Shown: piece after piece, positions 28,753 to 38,839 of the stretch
Position numbering within the stretch: position 1 is the stretch's first letter
Layout: every line of letters starts with the position of its first letter
Source of the DNA: Scatosoma sp045660265
GTDB lineage: Bacteria > Bacillota > Clostridia > Christensenellales > Borkfalkiaceae
Length of the DNA: 64,000 bases
Reading direction: 5' to 3'
Assembly (NCBI GenBank): GCA_045660265.1
Contig: JAZRDM010000005.1
Coordinates: 16,371-80,370, forward strand
Translations under genes and position numbers: made by a program
The notes under the pieces: generated by a model
Seen by the model: only the letters and a program-made list of their open reading frames with translations
What the model was told of the DNA's origin: nothing
Database searches by the model: none

Positions 28753-29675
28753 TATTCGTCCTCCCTATTTAATAACTTACGCGCGAGCATGGTTAACGGG
28801 AACGCAAACAACGTACAGATAACGCCTAATGCGCTGGCATACGTGTACATAGATTTACCGTAACCGCCTCTGTTTACCAAGTCGAACAAATAATACCCGA
28901 GGGTAAAGTTTGCATAATCGACGTTATTACTATCGCCGAAGAATGACCAAAGATTTGCTTGGTTTGTAAATAACGTAGCTACGTTTGCTACCACGAAAGT
29001 GGAAACCGTAGGCAAAATCATGGGTACGACAATAGAAAAGAATTCTCGTACCGACGTTACGCCGTCTACTTTCCCCGCTTCGATAATTTCAGGGGGAATT
29101 TGGTCCATCGCGCCCGTATAAATAAGCAACTGAGCACCAAAACAAACCCAAACGTTATAGAAAATTACCGTAGGCATCAGCGTATCGCTTCCTTGTCTTA
29201 ACAACGGGCCGACCCCTTTTATGCCTAATAACTCTTCTAAATAACCGGGGATTGCTTCGTTTGAAAAGAACTTAAAGACGATTACAAGCAAAATGGAAGG
29301 TAACACCGAGGGTAAGAATAAGAAAAACTTAAACGTTTTTCCAAGCACCCACTTTTTGTAAATGTAATACGCAAACAAAATAGAAAGGAACGTACCTAAT
29401 ATCGACGTATAAACCCATACGATAATTGAATTTTTTAACGCGTCGATAAGAATAGACGTCTTGGTCAATTCCGTCCAAAAACGCGTAAAGTTAGCACTGA
29501 AATCCCAATAGAAAGTGTCCGATAATTTATCGTACGACTTAAAGGACATTGTAATACTATTTATGTTAACGTAAAAATAGAAAATCAATACTTGCAACAC
29601 AGGCAAGGCTATGATGGAGATATAGAAAATTAACTCCCCTATATCTCCTTTTCTTTTGATATTGTTCGTTCTCAT
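28752..29675 (-). CDS. Carbohydrate ABC transporter permease (MalF/UgpA type)
   Basis: This 307-aa membrane protein has six helices and the docking motif IPPEIIEAGKVDGVTSVREF. It is the other half of the sugar channel and follows the binding-protein gene by 18 bases. No ATPase gene is present in the operon, so a shared MsmK-type ATPase encoded elsewhere is expected. Confidence 0.9.
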   Translation of the reverse strand: MRTNNIKRKGDIGELIFYISIIALPVLQVLIFYFYVNINSITMSFKSYDKLSDTFYWDFSANFTRFWTELTKTSILIDALKNSIIVWVYTSILGTFLSILFAYYIYKKWVLGKTFKFFLFLPSVLPSILLVIVFKFFSNEAIPGYLEELLGIKGVGPLLRQGSDTLMPTVIFYNVWVCFGAQLLIYTGAMDQIPPEIIEAGKVDGVTSVREFFSIVVPMILPTVSTFVVANVATLFTNQANLWSFFGDSNNVDYANFTLGYYLFDLVNRGGYGKSMYTYASALGVICTLFAFPLTMLARKLLNREDE

Positions 29676-29693
29676 TAGAGATTCTCCTATCTC

Positions 29694-31388
29694 TTATTTA
29701 ATCGGCCAAGTTTCCTTTTGATACGTATATAAGCCATTGAAATAATCTTTTGCACTTACTTTGTTGCTATCAGACGTAAACGCAGTGAAAGGATTGTTTA
29801 ACGTTTTACCGCCGACGTTAGCCGTGAAGAACCATGCGCTTTCTTCAAATCTTTCTGCATTGTTAAGCACTAAGTCAACCGTCGAGTAGGGATATACGAT
29901 ATTTGCAGACGATACCATATCGATTACCGATTGACCGAATGCGGTTGCATTGCCTTTATCTCCTTCTAATACGGTGTACTTTAAGGATCTGGGAATGGAC
30001 GTTTCAGCCGTGAATTTGGACATTTCCGAATCCGTATGCAAGAAACGCATAAATTCCTTTGCAAGTTCCATATTTTCACAGTTCTTGTTGATAAAACCAA
30101 ACGAGCTGTTCGACGAAACCATCGTTTGCGTACGATCTTTTACGTCCGCATTTACTTTAGGAATAGGCAACATACCAAAGCGTCTTTCGCCTTCTTCTTT
30201 GCCGTAAAGCGTAACAAGGTCGTCAAACGCATTGCTTGCTTCGTTTTCCCACCAAACACCTTCTAAAAGCATTGCGTAACGCTTGGTAGTATGCTTACTC
30301 TTAATGAATTCAGATTGCGCGCCCGTATAGTCTAAACCGTTGAATTCTTCACCGATATACGCGGTTGAACCGAATAATTTTTCTTGCATGAGCAAGGAGT
30401 AGTATTTACCAGCTTGTCTTTGCAATTCGTATGCATTGTCTTTCGTGATATCTACCGTACCCATTACGATCGAACCGTCGTCGTTTACTTTGTCTACAAC
30501 GGCAACGTTTTCCCCTTTTAACGTATAGTTAAGGTTGTATGCGTCGTAACCTTCGTAGTCTGCAATGAAGGAACGGAATGCCTTACTTACATAATCGCTT
30601 ACCGCGCCCGAATAACAGAAAGGAACATAGTTACCCGAGCCTTTGATATAGTCAGCTAATTTAATCAATTCTTCATACGTTTCAGGAAGACCGTCGTCAT
30701 ACGTGCCGTGTTCTCCGTCGGGGCCATTGCTCTTTGCTGCTTCAAATTCATCTCTGTCTTCTTTCGAAGCGTTGACACCTTCTACCAAACGAAGACCGAG
30801 GTCACCGTCTTGGTCAAAATAGAAACCTGCTTCTTCAAACAAGTCGATATCATACATAATGCCGTAGAAGCCGCTGTAGAAAGGCAACATGTAATATTTC
30901 CCTCCCGTACCTTCGGTAAGGAACTTTTTAAACGAAGGGTCTAATTTATCCTCAATCGTCTTTACTCCTTCACCGTAATCAGCCATCGAAGCCTTTACAA
31001 CATCTTCAGTGAGGTCGGCTACCATGCCTTTTTTATAGAATTCGTAGTATTCTACACCTTCGGTAAAGTACATATCTTTACGAAGAGTACCTTCTGCCAA
31101 CTTACCGCCTTTATAGTCAACCTTGTTTGCGTCAACACTGATTTTTACACCCGTTCTGCCTTCTTGGAAATGCGTCGAATCCTTATGCGTTTCCATGAAA
31201 CGAGCTGCCGCTTTTTCTAACCATTCTTTCCCTACACCGCCGTCGTAAGTAGCGACGCTAAGGTTTGCTTTCGTAGGATCGTAGCTATTTTCTTCCGTTT
31301 CTTCGTCACACCCCGCAAATACGCCAACCGACGATACGCTCATCAATAAAGCCGCCGTCAGCGCAATCCATCTTTTACTGTTTTTCAT
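29694..31388 (-). CDS. Sugar-binding lipoprotein of the ABC importer (family 1)
   Basis: This 564-aa lipoprotein has lipobox FAGC and the overall pattern of family-1 extracellular solute-binding proteins: WLEKAAARFMETH near the N-terminus, MLPFYSGFYGIMYDIDLFEEAG, and a C-terminal ELAKEFMRFLHTDSEMSKF. It is about 120 residues longer than a typical maltose-type protein, which fits a receptor for large oligosaccharides. Its ATG overlaps the stop of the preceding gene (ATGA). The ligand is unknown; the neighbouring mannosidase suggests mannose-containing glycans. Confidence 0.9.
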   Translation of the reverse strand: MKNSKRWIALTAALLMSVSSVGVFAGCDEETEENSYDPTKANLSVATYDGGVGKEWLEKAAARFMETHKDSTHFQEGRTGVKISVDANKVDYKGGKLAEGTLRKDMYFTEGVEYYEFYKKGMVADLTEDVVKASMADYGEGVKTIEDKLDPSFKKFLTEGTGGKYYMLPFYSGFYGIMYDIDLFEEAGFYFDQDGDLGLRLVEGVNASKEDRDEFEAAKSNGPDGEHGTYDDGLPETYEELIKLADYIKGSGNYVPFCYSGAVSDYVSKAFRSFIADYEGYDAYNLNYTLKGENVAVVDKVNDDGSIVMGTVDITKDNAYELQRQAGKYYSLLMQEKLFGSTAYIGEEFNGLDYTGAQSEFIKSKHTTKRYAMLLEGVWWENEASNAFDDLVTLYGKEEGERRFGMLPIPKVNADVKDRTQTMVSSNSSFGFINKNCENMELAKEFMRFLHTDSEMSKFTAETSIPRSLKYTVLEGDKGNATAFGQSVIDMVSSANIVYPYSTVDLVLNNAERFEESAWFFTANVGGKTLNNPFTAFTSDSNKVSAKDYFNGLYTYQKETWPIK

Positions 31389-32788
31389 GCATCTATTCCT
31401 TCCTTTTTCTTATTTATCATCCATGCCGCAACTAACAATGCCGCAACCGCCGCAGGAATTGCTTCAAGCGAACAGCCGCAACCGCTTTCTTCTGCATCCC
31501 CATCATTTGATGCGGAGGGAGTTTCTTGCGGTTGATTTTGATGTTCTTCTTCCTCGTATTGTGCTTTTGTTTTCAAGGCTTTGATAGCCGCGATATATTC
31601 TAATTTGGTAGCATCCGCAGCGGCGTATGTCGTCGCTTGCGAAATCGCTTGTTTGCCTTCTTGTACTAAGGCTGCGCCTTGCGCGCTTTCCGCTTCTCTA
31701 TATAACGATTGATTGAATGCCGCTTCCAAACTCGATTGAGCAGCAGTAAGATAATCTGCAAACCCATCTCTTTCCGATTTGGTCATTACGCTTTCAAACG
31801 CCGATTTAATCCCTACAACCACTAATTCTACCGCTTCTTCCGAGCCGAGCGTATCAATCAACGCGATGGCTTCGTTTTGAATTGCAAGCATCTCATTCCA
31901 ATCTTGTTCGTGATAATCCTCAACGTTATAGCTTTCGAAATTATTGTTAATCGTTGCTTTCGCCGCCGTCTTTTTCGCATTGAGGCTCTTATGGTCTTCA
32001 ATCGTCATAATTTTAGCGATATCAGCGTTAAACTTCGTTAAAACTTCTTGAATTTCGCGAGAGGTAAAGCTTACTTTCATTTGCGCTTTTGCATCCTCTT
32101 TCGCTTCCTTTACCAACGCTTGTTCTGCCGCGTAATAATCGGTCAATTTAACGGCGTCCATCGCATTAAATACGCCTTCGCGTTCCTTTATTGTTTCCTC
32201 AGAGAGCAATTCAAAACTTGTCCCGTTGAAATAGAAAGACTTTGTCGTGAGTGTACGATACATAATGACTTCGCCTACGCAACCGCCTTCTACGTATTTT
32301 GCACTCGGGAAAGTTGTTCCAGCGGGGATTTCAATTAAAAATCCGTATTCCACCATCTTTTTGGATATACGATGCGCAACCGTCTTTTCAAAGCCCGGAG
32401 CTTCCATCGACGAACCGTTCCAGTACGCCCAATACGCAGGAAATCTAGCCGATTCGCTGTTCATTTTCGAAAAGTTTTTCCAATAAGTCAGCCATACTGC
32501 AATGTATTGTTCATACGTATCGAAAGCGTCCGTTCCGGCATGGTCCGTTTCAAAGGTTTTATAATCGTAATCGCTTTCCGACAACTTAAAACCTAAATAT
32601 GCCGAATCCGTACGTTGATAAAGAGCAATACTCTCCAATTCCGTATCTATATACTTTATCTCTTCGGGCATACTTTCTTCTGCAAACGCGCGCGTAACGG
32701 GTACGCTAACTAAAAATGATGCGCATACCATGAGCAACGCCGTCAGCAATACAAATATTTTAAATTGCGCATTTTTTAATACTTTCAT
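31385..32788 (-). CDS. Surface protein with helical repeats and a GCGC-transmembrane tail
   Basis: This 467-aa product has a signal peptide (to about residue 35), an N-terminal domain of about 170 residues that I do not recognise, and three-helix FIVAR-like repeats (for example YHEQDWNEMLAIQNEAIA and GIKSAFESVMTKSERDGF). A Pro/Gln/Ser linker leads to ESGCGCSLEAIPAAVAALL and KKKEG, a Cys-bearing motif before a membrane helix and a basic tail. The same repeat type and tail occur in the 1091-aa neighbour. It likely displays the binding domains at the cell wall close to the sugar transporter. Confidence 0.75.
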   Translation of the reverse strand: MKVLKNAQFKIFVLLTALLMVCASFLVSVPVTRAFAEESMPEEIKYIDTELESIALYQRTDSAYLGFKLSESDYDYKTFETDHAGTDAFDTYEQYIAVWLTYWKNFSKMNSESARFPAYWAYWNGSSMEAPGFEKTVAHRISKKMVEYGFLIEIPAGTTFPSAKYVEGGCVGEVIMYRTLTTKSFYFNGTSFELLSEETIKEREGVFNAMDAVKLTDYYAAEQALVKEAKEDAKAQMKVSFTSREIQEVLTKFNADIAKIMTIEDHKSLNAKKTAAKATINNNFESYNVEDYHEQDWNEMLAIQNEAIALIDTLGSEEAVELVVVGIKSAFESVMTKSERDGFADYLTAAQSSLEAAFNQSLYREAESAQGAALVQEGKQAISQATTYAAADATKLEYIAAIKALKTKAQYEEEEHQNQPQETPSASNDGDAEESGCGCSLEAIPAAVAALLVAAWMINKKKEGIDA

Positions 32789-32821
32789 AATGTTTCCTAT
32801 TTTTGATTATTATTTGGTAAT

Positions 32822-32874
32822 TTGCGCCGCCCGCGGCGGAAGGATTTCTCCTTCCGCCCGTCAGGCGTTGCGCT
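32822..32874 (-). promoter_or_regulatory. Strong intercistronic hairpin with a GAAA loop
   Basis: On the minus strand GGCGGAAGGA and TCCTTCCGCC (32858-32835) form a perfect 10-bp stem closed by GAAA, a GNRA tetraloop, with further GC-rich pairing outside. No T-run follows, so it is more likely a message-stabilising or processing element between the 1091-aa and 467-aa protein genes than a full terminator. Confidence 0.6.
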
Positions 32875-32878
32875 GTTA

Positions 32879-35800
32879 TCAATCTTCTTTCTTTTTGCCA
32901 AGCAATGCAACGCCAGCTGCCATCAACATGGTCATACCAGCTGCAATGCCGCTTACCGACGCACCGCAACCAAAGGACGTTGCGTTGTCTTGCGATACCT
33001 TTTCAATGCTTTCAACGTTCGTCTTAAGGGTTGCAATCGCTGCGTTCACTTCCGCTACCGTCGTAGCTGCGCTTACTGCATCTTGCGCTGCTTTTACATA
33101 ACCGTTGATTTGCGTTTTGCCTTCTTCGGTATAGAGCGAACGGTCAATCGAATTGTAGTAGTTTTGGATTTCAGTTGCCGCGCTTTCTTTTGCTGCTGCA
33201 AGAGCTTCCGCATCTACCGTTGCGCCAAGTTTAACTGCATCGATTTCCGTCTTAGCCGCTGCTACAATTGCACTAATTGCCGTTTCGTCGCCGATTGCTT
33301 CGTCGATATCCGCATTTGCTTCCGTAATAATCGCTTGAATTTCTGCCCATTGTTCTGCTTTGTAGTCGCTTTCTGCCTTATAGCCAGCAAGTTCTGCTTT
33401 CGCAGCTGCAACTACCGCTTCGTCAGCCGCCCATTGAGCATCCGTCTTCAATGCATCCATTGCTTCCTTAGCAGCCGTTACCGCATTGTTAATATCTTGT
33501 ACGGATACGCCGCTGTCGATTGCCGTATTCGCATTCGTAAGAATTTCTTGCAATGCAGCAACTTCTGCTTCTCTATAATCGCTTGCGTTCTTGTATGCAG
33601 CAAGCTCTGCTTTAGCTACCGATTGCTTTTCTGCAAAGATTGCATCCGATTCTGCTTTGGTCATTACGCCTTCAAATGCTTCTTCCGCTGCGTCGAAAAT
33701 TGCGTCTACTTCCTCTTCGCTATTCGCTGCGCCGATAGATGCCTTCGTTTCTTCTAACGTCGAAAGAATGAAATTCCATTCTGCTGCATAATAATCACTT
33801 TCTGCAAAGTTATCTGCTACGTATTCGTCCAATGCATTTTGGCATTCAAGCTTGTAAAGCTCTAAGTCGCTAAGCCATGCGCCGTCTACATATGTGAACT
33901 TCGTTTCCGTTACGACGTATTCTACCGCCAAATCAACACTATAGAACGTACCGCCGATAACAAGTTCGTCTCTGTTTGCAGGTTCGTATCCGGGCAATTC
34001 TACGAAGAAGTTGTTAGGTACTTTAATAACTGCATTTACCGCTTCGCCGTTGAGGGTTACACCAACACCGCTTGCATAACGGCAGGACAATACCGTATTC
34101 CAAACAACTTCGCCGTCTCTTTCGCCGTTAATTTCGATAACTTCGCCATCCAAACGGCTGAAGTCGAACATATTCGTTTTCCCTTCGCCATAGTCGCTAA
34201 CAAATGCTAATTTGCCGATCTCGTAGGTCGTATATTCTACGTATTCAGCCCAAGCGTCTCCCCACCAAACGAACGTGCTTTCTTCGATAACGTATTTGAT
34301 ATTTTGGTTTTTACAATAGAAGGTACCGCCGATGGTAATCGTATCACCGATGTCTACGGGAGTGAAGCCAAAATACAAACCTGCATCCGTACTCTGCATT
34401 TCAAAGAAAGGTAATTCTTCGCCGTTTACCAAAACACCTACACCGTCTTCAAGCACAAAAGGATTTTCCCAAGCCATAAACGGCAAATCTTCGCCGTCAG
34501 CTCTTGCCGTGTATAATTGATGGTCATTCGTACTAAACGTACCGTTTTTACTGTTGCCATGTACAACTATTTCGCCGATTTCATATGTTTCAATTTCAAT
34601 GATTTCGCCGTAAATTTCCCACGCGCTGCCGTTCCAAATATATTCGCGGTCTTCGATCACGTAGTCGATTTCTTGACCTTCACAACGGAATACGCCGCCG
34701 ATCTTCAAAATATCGCCTTCGCTTGCAGCAAGCGTTTTCAAATCAACATAGAAGGAATGGTCAGGAGATTTTACGCTGTTTTCCATATCAATCATTACGC
34801 CGTTTACGGTGATACCGTTACCCGATACGTAAGAGAATGCGTCGGTCCAGCTGTTTACTGGTAAGGTAATGCTAATATCAGCGGGTTTTAAATATACACC
34901 TGCGTTCGTAGAGCTCCCCGTCGGAACAAGCTTACCTGCTTCGAAATCATCATAATCGGGACCTTCTACGTGTTCTACGTATTCAGCCCAAACCGTACCA
35001 TCCCAAACAAATTTACTTTCTTCGATAATGTATTTGGTGTTTTTAGTTGCACAATAGAAGGTACCGCTTACGGTAACTACGTCGCCAGCCGAAACAGCAG
35101 CAAAACCAAAGAACAAGCCTGCGTCCGTACTTTGCATTTCAAAACCAATCGCTTCGTCGTTTACCAAAACACCTGCACCTTCTTCAAGTACAAAAGGATG
35201 TTCCCAAGCCATAAACGGCAAATCTAAGCCGTCGGCTCTTGCCGTGTATAATTGATGGTCATTCGTGCTGTCCGTACCGTTTTTACTGTGATTATGTACA
35301 ACGATTTCGCCGATTTCATATGTTTCAATTTTAATTTCTTCGCCGTAAACTTCCCATGCGCTGCCGTTCCATTTAAATTGACGGTCTTCGATTACATAGT
35401 CAGCTTCTTTCGTTGCGCAACGGAATACGCCGCCGATCTTCAAAATATCGCCTTCGCTTGCAGCTGCGCCCAAATCAGCAAAGAAAGAGCCTTCAGGAGA
35501 TTTTACGCTGTTTTCCATCGAAATCATTACGTCGTTTACAGTGATACCGTTACCCGATACGTAAGAGAATGCGTCGGTCCAGCTGTCTACTGTTAACACT
35601 ACCGTTTCGTCAACGGGCTTGAAGTATACATGTTGGCCGTTACCGCCCGAAACGTAAACTTTGCCTAATACGCAGTCTTTATAATCAGTATACGTTTCCC
35701 AAGCCGAGCCATTGTATTTCAACGAACAATTTTTAAATTCAATCGTTTCATCATCCGTTTCGTTATAGAATTCGCCGTCAAGCGTGAAATAGTCGCCTGC

Positions 35801-36154
35801 TGCTGCCTCTTTACCTAATTCAATGTAGAAATCTCTGCCGGCTAATTTGATAACCGGTGCATCAGCCGTTTGGCCGTTCCACGTAAAGCCGTCGCCGCTG
35901 TCTGCTACAAACGTAAGCGCGGGCCATTCACGGCTTGCGGGTTTTTCGTTTTCATCAAGCGCGTACGCATAAACCACGGAAGCGGTACTGTGTCCTAAAC
36001 CGCCAAGCTTGGTAATGGTGCACTTCGTTTCTGCGCTTGCCGTGATAACGTTGCCCGTTGCAAAGTTGTTTGCAACAACGCCTGCGCCAACACCAGCGGA
36101 TGCGCACGTTAATGCAAGTAAAGCAATTGCTAATGTCTTGGTTTGTTTCTTCAT
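32879..36154 (-). CDS. Large modular surface protein with beta repeats, helical repeats and a GCG-transmembrane tail
   Basis: This 1091-aa protein has a signal peptide (about 1-40). It starts with a module beginning TITKLGGLGHSTASVVYAY, followed by alternating copies of two beta modules: one with GNGITVNDVMISMENSVKSP, the other with STNDHQLYTARADGLDLPFM. Each module ends in a pattern like GGTFRC ... YVIEDRQFKWNGSAWEVYGE. Residues about 740-1050 are three-helix FIVAR-like repeats (YKNASDYREAEVAALQEIL). The tail is GCGASVSGIAAGMTMLMAAG plus KKKED. Modules are shared with the 1861-aa protein encoded upstream in the same direction. A carbohydrate-binding role is likely but inferred. Confidence 0.8.
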   Translation of the reverse strand: MKKQTKTLAIALLALTCASAGVGAGVVANNFATGNVITASAETKCTITKLGGLGHSTASVVYAYALDENEKPASREWPALTFVADSGDGFTWNGQTADAPVIKLAGRDFYIELGKEAAAGDYFTLDGEFYNETDDETIEFKNCSLKYNGSAWETYTDYKDCVLGKVYVSGGNGQHVYFKPVDETVVLTVDSWTDAFSYVSGNGITVNDVMISMENSVKSPEGSFFADLGAAASEGDILKIGGVFRCATKEADYVIEDRQFKWNGSAWEVYGEEIKIETYEIGEIVVHNHSKNGTDSTNDHQLYTARADGLDLPFMAWEHPFVLEEGAGVLVNDEAIGFEMQSTDAGLFFGFAAVSAGDVVTVSGTFYCATKNTKYIIEESKFVWDGTVWAEYVEHVEGPDYDDFEAGKLVPTGSSTNAGVYLKPADISITLPVNSWTDAFSYVSGNGITVNGVMIDMENSVKSPDHSFYVDLKTLAASEGDILKIGGVFRCEGQEIDYVIEDREYIWNGSAWEIYGEIIEIETYEIGEIVVHGNSKNGTFSTNDHQLYTARADGEDLPFMAWENPFVLEDGVGVLVNGEELPFFEMQSTDAGLYFGFTPVDIGDTITIGGTFYCKNQNIKYVIEESTFVWWGDAWAEYVEYTTYEIGKLAFVSDYGEGKTNMFDFSRLDGEVIEINGERDGEVVWNTVLSCRYASGVGVTLNGEAVNAVIKVPNNFFVELPGYEPANRDELVIGGTFYSVDLAVEYVVTETKFTYVDGAWLSDLELYKLECQNALDEYVADNFAESDYYAAEWNFILSTLEETKASIGAANSEEEVDAIFDAAEEAFEGVMTKAESDAIFAEKQSVAKAELAAYKNASDYREAEVAALQEILTNANTAIDSGVSVQDINNAVTAAKEAMDALKTDAQWAADEAVVAAAKAELAGYKAESDYKAEQWAEIQAIITEANADIDEAIGDETAISAIVAAAKTEIDAVKLGATVDAEALAAAKESAATEIQNYYNSIDRSLYTEEGKTQINGYVKAAQDAVSAATTVAEVNAAIATLKTNVESIEKVSQDNATSFGCGASVSGIAAGMTMLMAAGVALLGKKKED

Positions 36155-36197
36155 TTTTTCTCCTCCTTAATAATTAAGAGTTTTTTAACTCATCATT

Positions 36198-38693
36198 TTA
36201 AATTTTAAGCGTAACGATTTTTTTAGACGCAACGTCATACGTTTGCGCTTGTTCGCCTGCTTCCGTTTCGGCAAGGTTGGTTACCGTAAAGCCTTGCTTA
36301 TGCGAAATGTTCGCCGTAGCTTCTAACGGGTTATACATTCTCACAATAACGCCGTCGCCTTTTTCTTCTTTCTTTACAGCCGAAAGCAACAACGTGCCTT
36401 GCGTTTCAAGATGAACGCCCTTTAACGCGTCCAAACCGTCGTGGTTAGGTTCTTGGATTGCGCAAAGCTTAGGATAGGTAAAGTTATAACCCTTGCTAAC
36501 CGCTTTGTCGAAATCACTGTCAAAAGGAATTAAGCAGTAAGAATATTCATATTCGCCTTGCATTTGCGCTGCGGGCGTGGGGAAATAGAACCAGTCGCCC
36601 ATTTCACCGATGGCGCGCAACAAGGTGATGCCCATCGTGTTTTTGCCGTCGCGGTATACTTCGTATTCGTACAAGCCTTTGGTAGCTACTACAAGCCCTG
36701 CGCCTTCGTCCTTACCAACCGCACAGAAAGAATTCATACGTTGGCTGTTATCGGGGTTAATCCAGCTTGCAGCAGGTTGAATGTTACGACGGATTAAATC
36801 GAACTGACCTTCCGCATACACGTACTTAGACGTAGGATTGCTTTCAAACGTTGCGCGTACGCGTACGTTCTTTAAATGATTTTCTACTTTCGTCGTAAAC
36901 GAAATTTCTTTCTTATCCGCATATACCGTTAACGTGCTGTTGAGCGCAAGCCCTTCCGTTTTTACGCAGATTGCGTATACAGCTTTAAACGCGTCTTTTT
37001 CAACAAGCGCAACCGTTGCCGTTTCGTCGTTGAGAATACGCGTTTCGCCGTCGGGCTTGAAGTCGTATTCGTTACCGATATCAGAGATAATTTCGAAACG
37101 GTTTTGATTTTTATACACCGCACCGTCTTGCTTGTTGGTAAGATTAAACGTGCCATCCTTATTGAATTGCAAACGGATATATTTGTTTTCGCAATATTCG
37201 TTGGTTGCAACAAAGCCGTTGTTTTCCACGCTTGCGCCGTCTTTTACGTAGAAGGTGTGCGCAGACAAGCCGTCTTTTATATTTGCTGCAAATTCTACTT
37301 GCACTTCATACGTTTCGTATACTACGCGGAAGCTATCGTAAGGCAGCTTAAACTTTTTAACCTTTTTAGGCGCAGAGAAATTCGCTGCGATACGGTTACC
37401 CTTTTCGTCGTACAATGCAGGATTTTTAGGCAAATCCTTTTCGTCGTATTCCAACGTTACGTTTACGATACCTTCGGTGGCTTGTACGTCCGTGTTAAAT
37501 ACCACGATACAAGCGCCGTCTTGCTTCTTCGTGTTGAGAAGCGCCGCAAGGTCTTTTTGTAAATCCGCACTTAAATAAGCCGCCGTGTCATACGCTTCGG
37601 AAAGACGAATTTTTACCTTGTCGTTTACTTCGTCGCACGAACAGGAACAAATACTGTCGTGGGGGAAGCTCTTTAACAACTTCTTATGCGCAAAATTTAA
37701 AATATCGCTGTCATAGTTTAAGCCGTTCAACATACCCATTACGCTTAAGGGTTCGGCAATCGTTTGCAACATGCCTTCCGCACGGTTGCTCATCACTTTG
37801 ATGTCCGTGCGCGCACTTGCCGTGTTAATCAGTGTGCCGTAGCCGTTGCCGTTTTGACCTGCAATTTCCCCTTCGTATACGTAGAAATCGTCTTTATAAG
37901 GCAATACCTTTTCGATATATTGTTCTAAGGTTGTGTGGCTAACCTTGAAATCGCAAACAGAGTTTGCCTTTTCAATTACTTCGCCGATATTTTCTTGCGC
38001 GGGTTGATGGTCGCAACCGTTAAAGCCTAACAAGTAAGGCGTTTTCGAGCATTCCGTCAAATCGCCGTGAATGTTGTTAAGTTTTTCTTTTAACGCTTGT
38101 TCGTCTGCGGGCAATTCCATACAGTTATGATACCATTGTACGAATTGTACGCCCACAACTTCGCTGCCGTCTGCGCCGCGCCAGTTAATTTCCGAGTAAT
38201 TTCTCGGCATTTTGAATACTTGGTTGTCCGCCGCCGTCAGCGTGATACCTCTGCCGAAAAAGGCGTTATCCATGCCAAAACCACGTAAAATTTGCGGTAC
38301 TTGCGAAATATTACCAAACGCGTCGGGGAAATAGCCTACCATCGCGGGTTTACCGTATTTCTCGCATACCTGTATGCCGTAGAGCGCGTTTCTTACGCTT
38401 GATTCTCCGTTGATTAAATATTCGTCTTGCAATATGTAGAAGGGACCGATTTCCCATCTGCCTTCCGCGATAAACTTTCTTACCTTTGCTTCCATTTCGG
38501 GACGAACGGCAAGATAGTCTTCAATGATAACGATTTGTCCGTCTAAGTGGAAATACTTAAACTTTTCGTCCTTTTCCATCGCTTCAATTAACGCATCGAA
38601 AAACTTAACCAATCTATAATTATGTTTTGCATGGCTTAAATACCACTCTCTGTCCCAATGCGTATGGGATACAATGCATAATTCTTTCTTCAT
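36198..38693 (-). CDS. GH38 alpha-mannosidase
   Basis: This 831-aa enzyme hydrolyses alpha-linked mannose. It has no signal peptide, so it should act in the cytoplasm on imported glycans. The N-terminal catalytic domain shows the zinc-binding HTHWDREW (His 12, Asp 14), the nucleophile Asp 124 in GYFPDAFGN, and the later FPHDSICSCSCDEV that supplies another metal ligand. A middle helical domain and C-terminal beta domains complete the family architecture; the length is normal. It lies between the surface-protein genes, which supports a mannose-containing glycan as the operon substrate. Confidence 0.93.
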   Translation of the reverse strand: MKKELCIVSHTHWDREWYLSHAKHNYRLVKFFDALIEAMEKDEKFKYFHLDGQIVIIEDYLAVRPEMEAKVRKFIAEGRWEIGPFYILQDEYLINGESSVRNALYGIQVCEKYGKPAMVGYFPDAFGNISQVPQILRGFGMDNAFFGRGITLTAADNQVFKMPRNYSEINWRGADGSEVVGVQFVQWYHNCMELPADEQALKEKLNNIHGDLTECSKTPYLLGFNGCDHQPAQENIGEVIEKANSVCDFKVSHTTLEQYIEKVLPYKDDFYVYEGEIAGQNGNGYGTLINTASARTDIKVMSNRAEGMLQTIAEPLSVMGMLNGLNYDSDILNFAHKKLLKSFPHDSICSCSCDEVNDKVKIRLSEAYDTAAYLSADLQKDLAALLNTKKQDGACIVVFNTDVQATEGIVNVTLEYDEKDLPKNPALYDEKGNRIAANFSAPKKVKKFKLPYDSFRVVYETYEVQVEFAANIKDGLSAHTFYVKDGASVENNGFVATNEYCENKYIRLQFNKDGTFNLTNKQDGAVYKNQNRFEIISDIGNEYDFKPDGETRILNDETATVALVEKDAFKAVYAICVKTEGLALNSTLTVYADKKEISFTTKVENHLKNVRVRATFESNPTSKYVYAEGQFDLIRRNIQPAASWINPDNSQRMNSFCAVGKDEGAGLVVATKGLYEYEVYRDGKNTMGITLLRAIGEMGDWFYFPTPAAQMQGEYEYSYCLIPFDSDFDKAVSKGYNFTYPKLCAIQEPNHDGLDALKGVHLETQGTLLLSAVKKEEKGDGVIVRMYNPLEATANISHKQGFTVTNLAETEAGEQAQTYDVASKKIVTLKI

Positions 38694-38785
38694 ATATTTT
38701 CTTTATTCCTTTAAAAATTCTATTCTTTTTAGAATTTTGTTTTGTGTTACGCGAGCTATACGCGCCCGCGCAACACGATTATTAG

Positions 38786-38839
38786 TTATTAGCCGTTTGG
38801 TGCGAAAATATCTTATTAGCCGTTTGGTGCGAAAATATC
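38786..38839. repeat. Perfect tandem duplication of a 27-base unit
   Basis: The 27-base unit occurs at 38786-38812 and again directly at 38813-38839, without mismatch. On the minus strand it encodes the last seven codons (DIFAPNG) and two stop codons of the small peptide gene. The outer copy is therefore untranslated. Confidence 0.95.
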
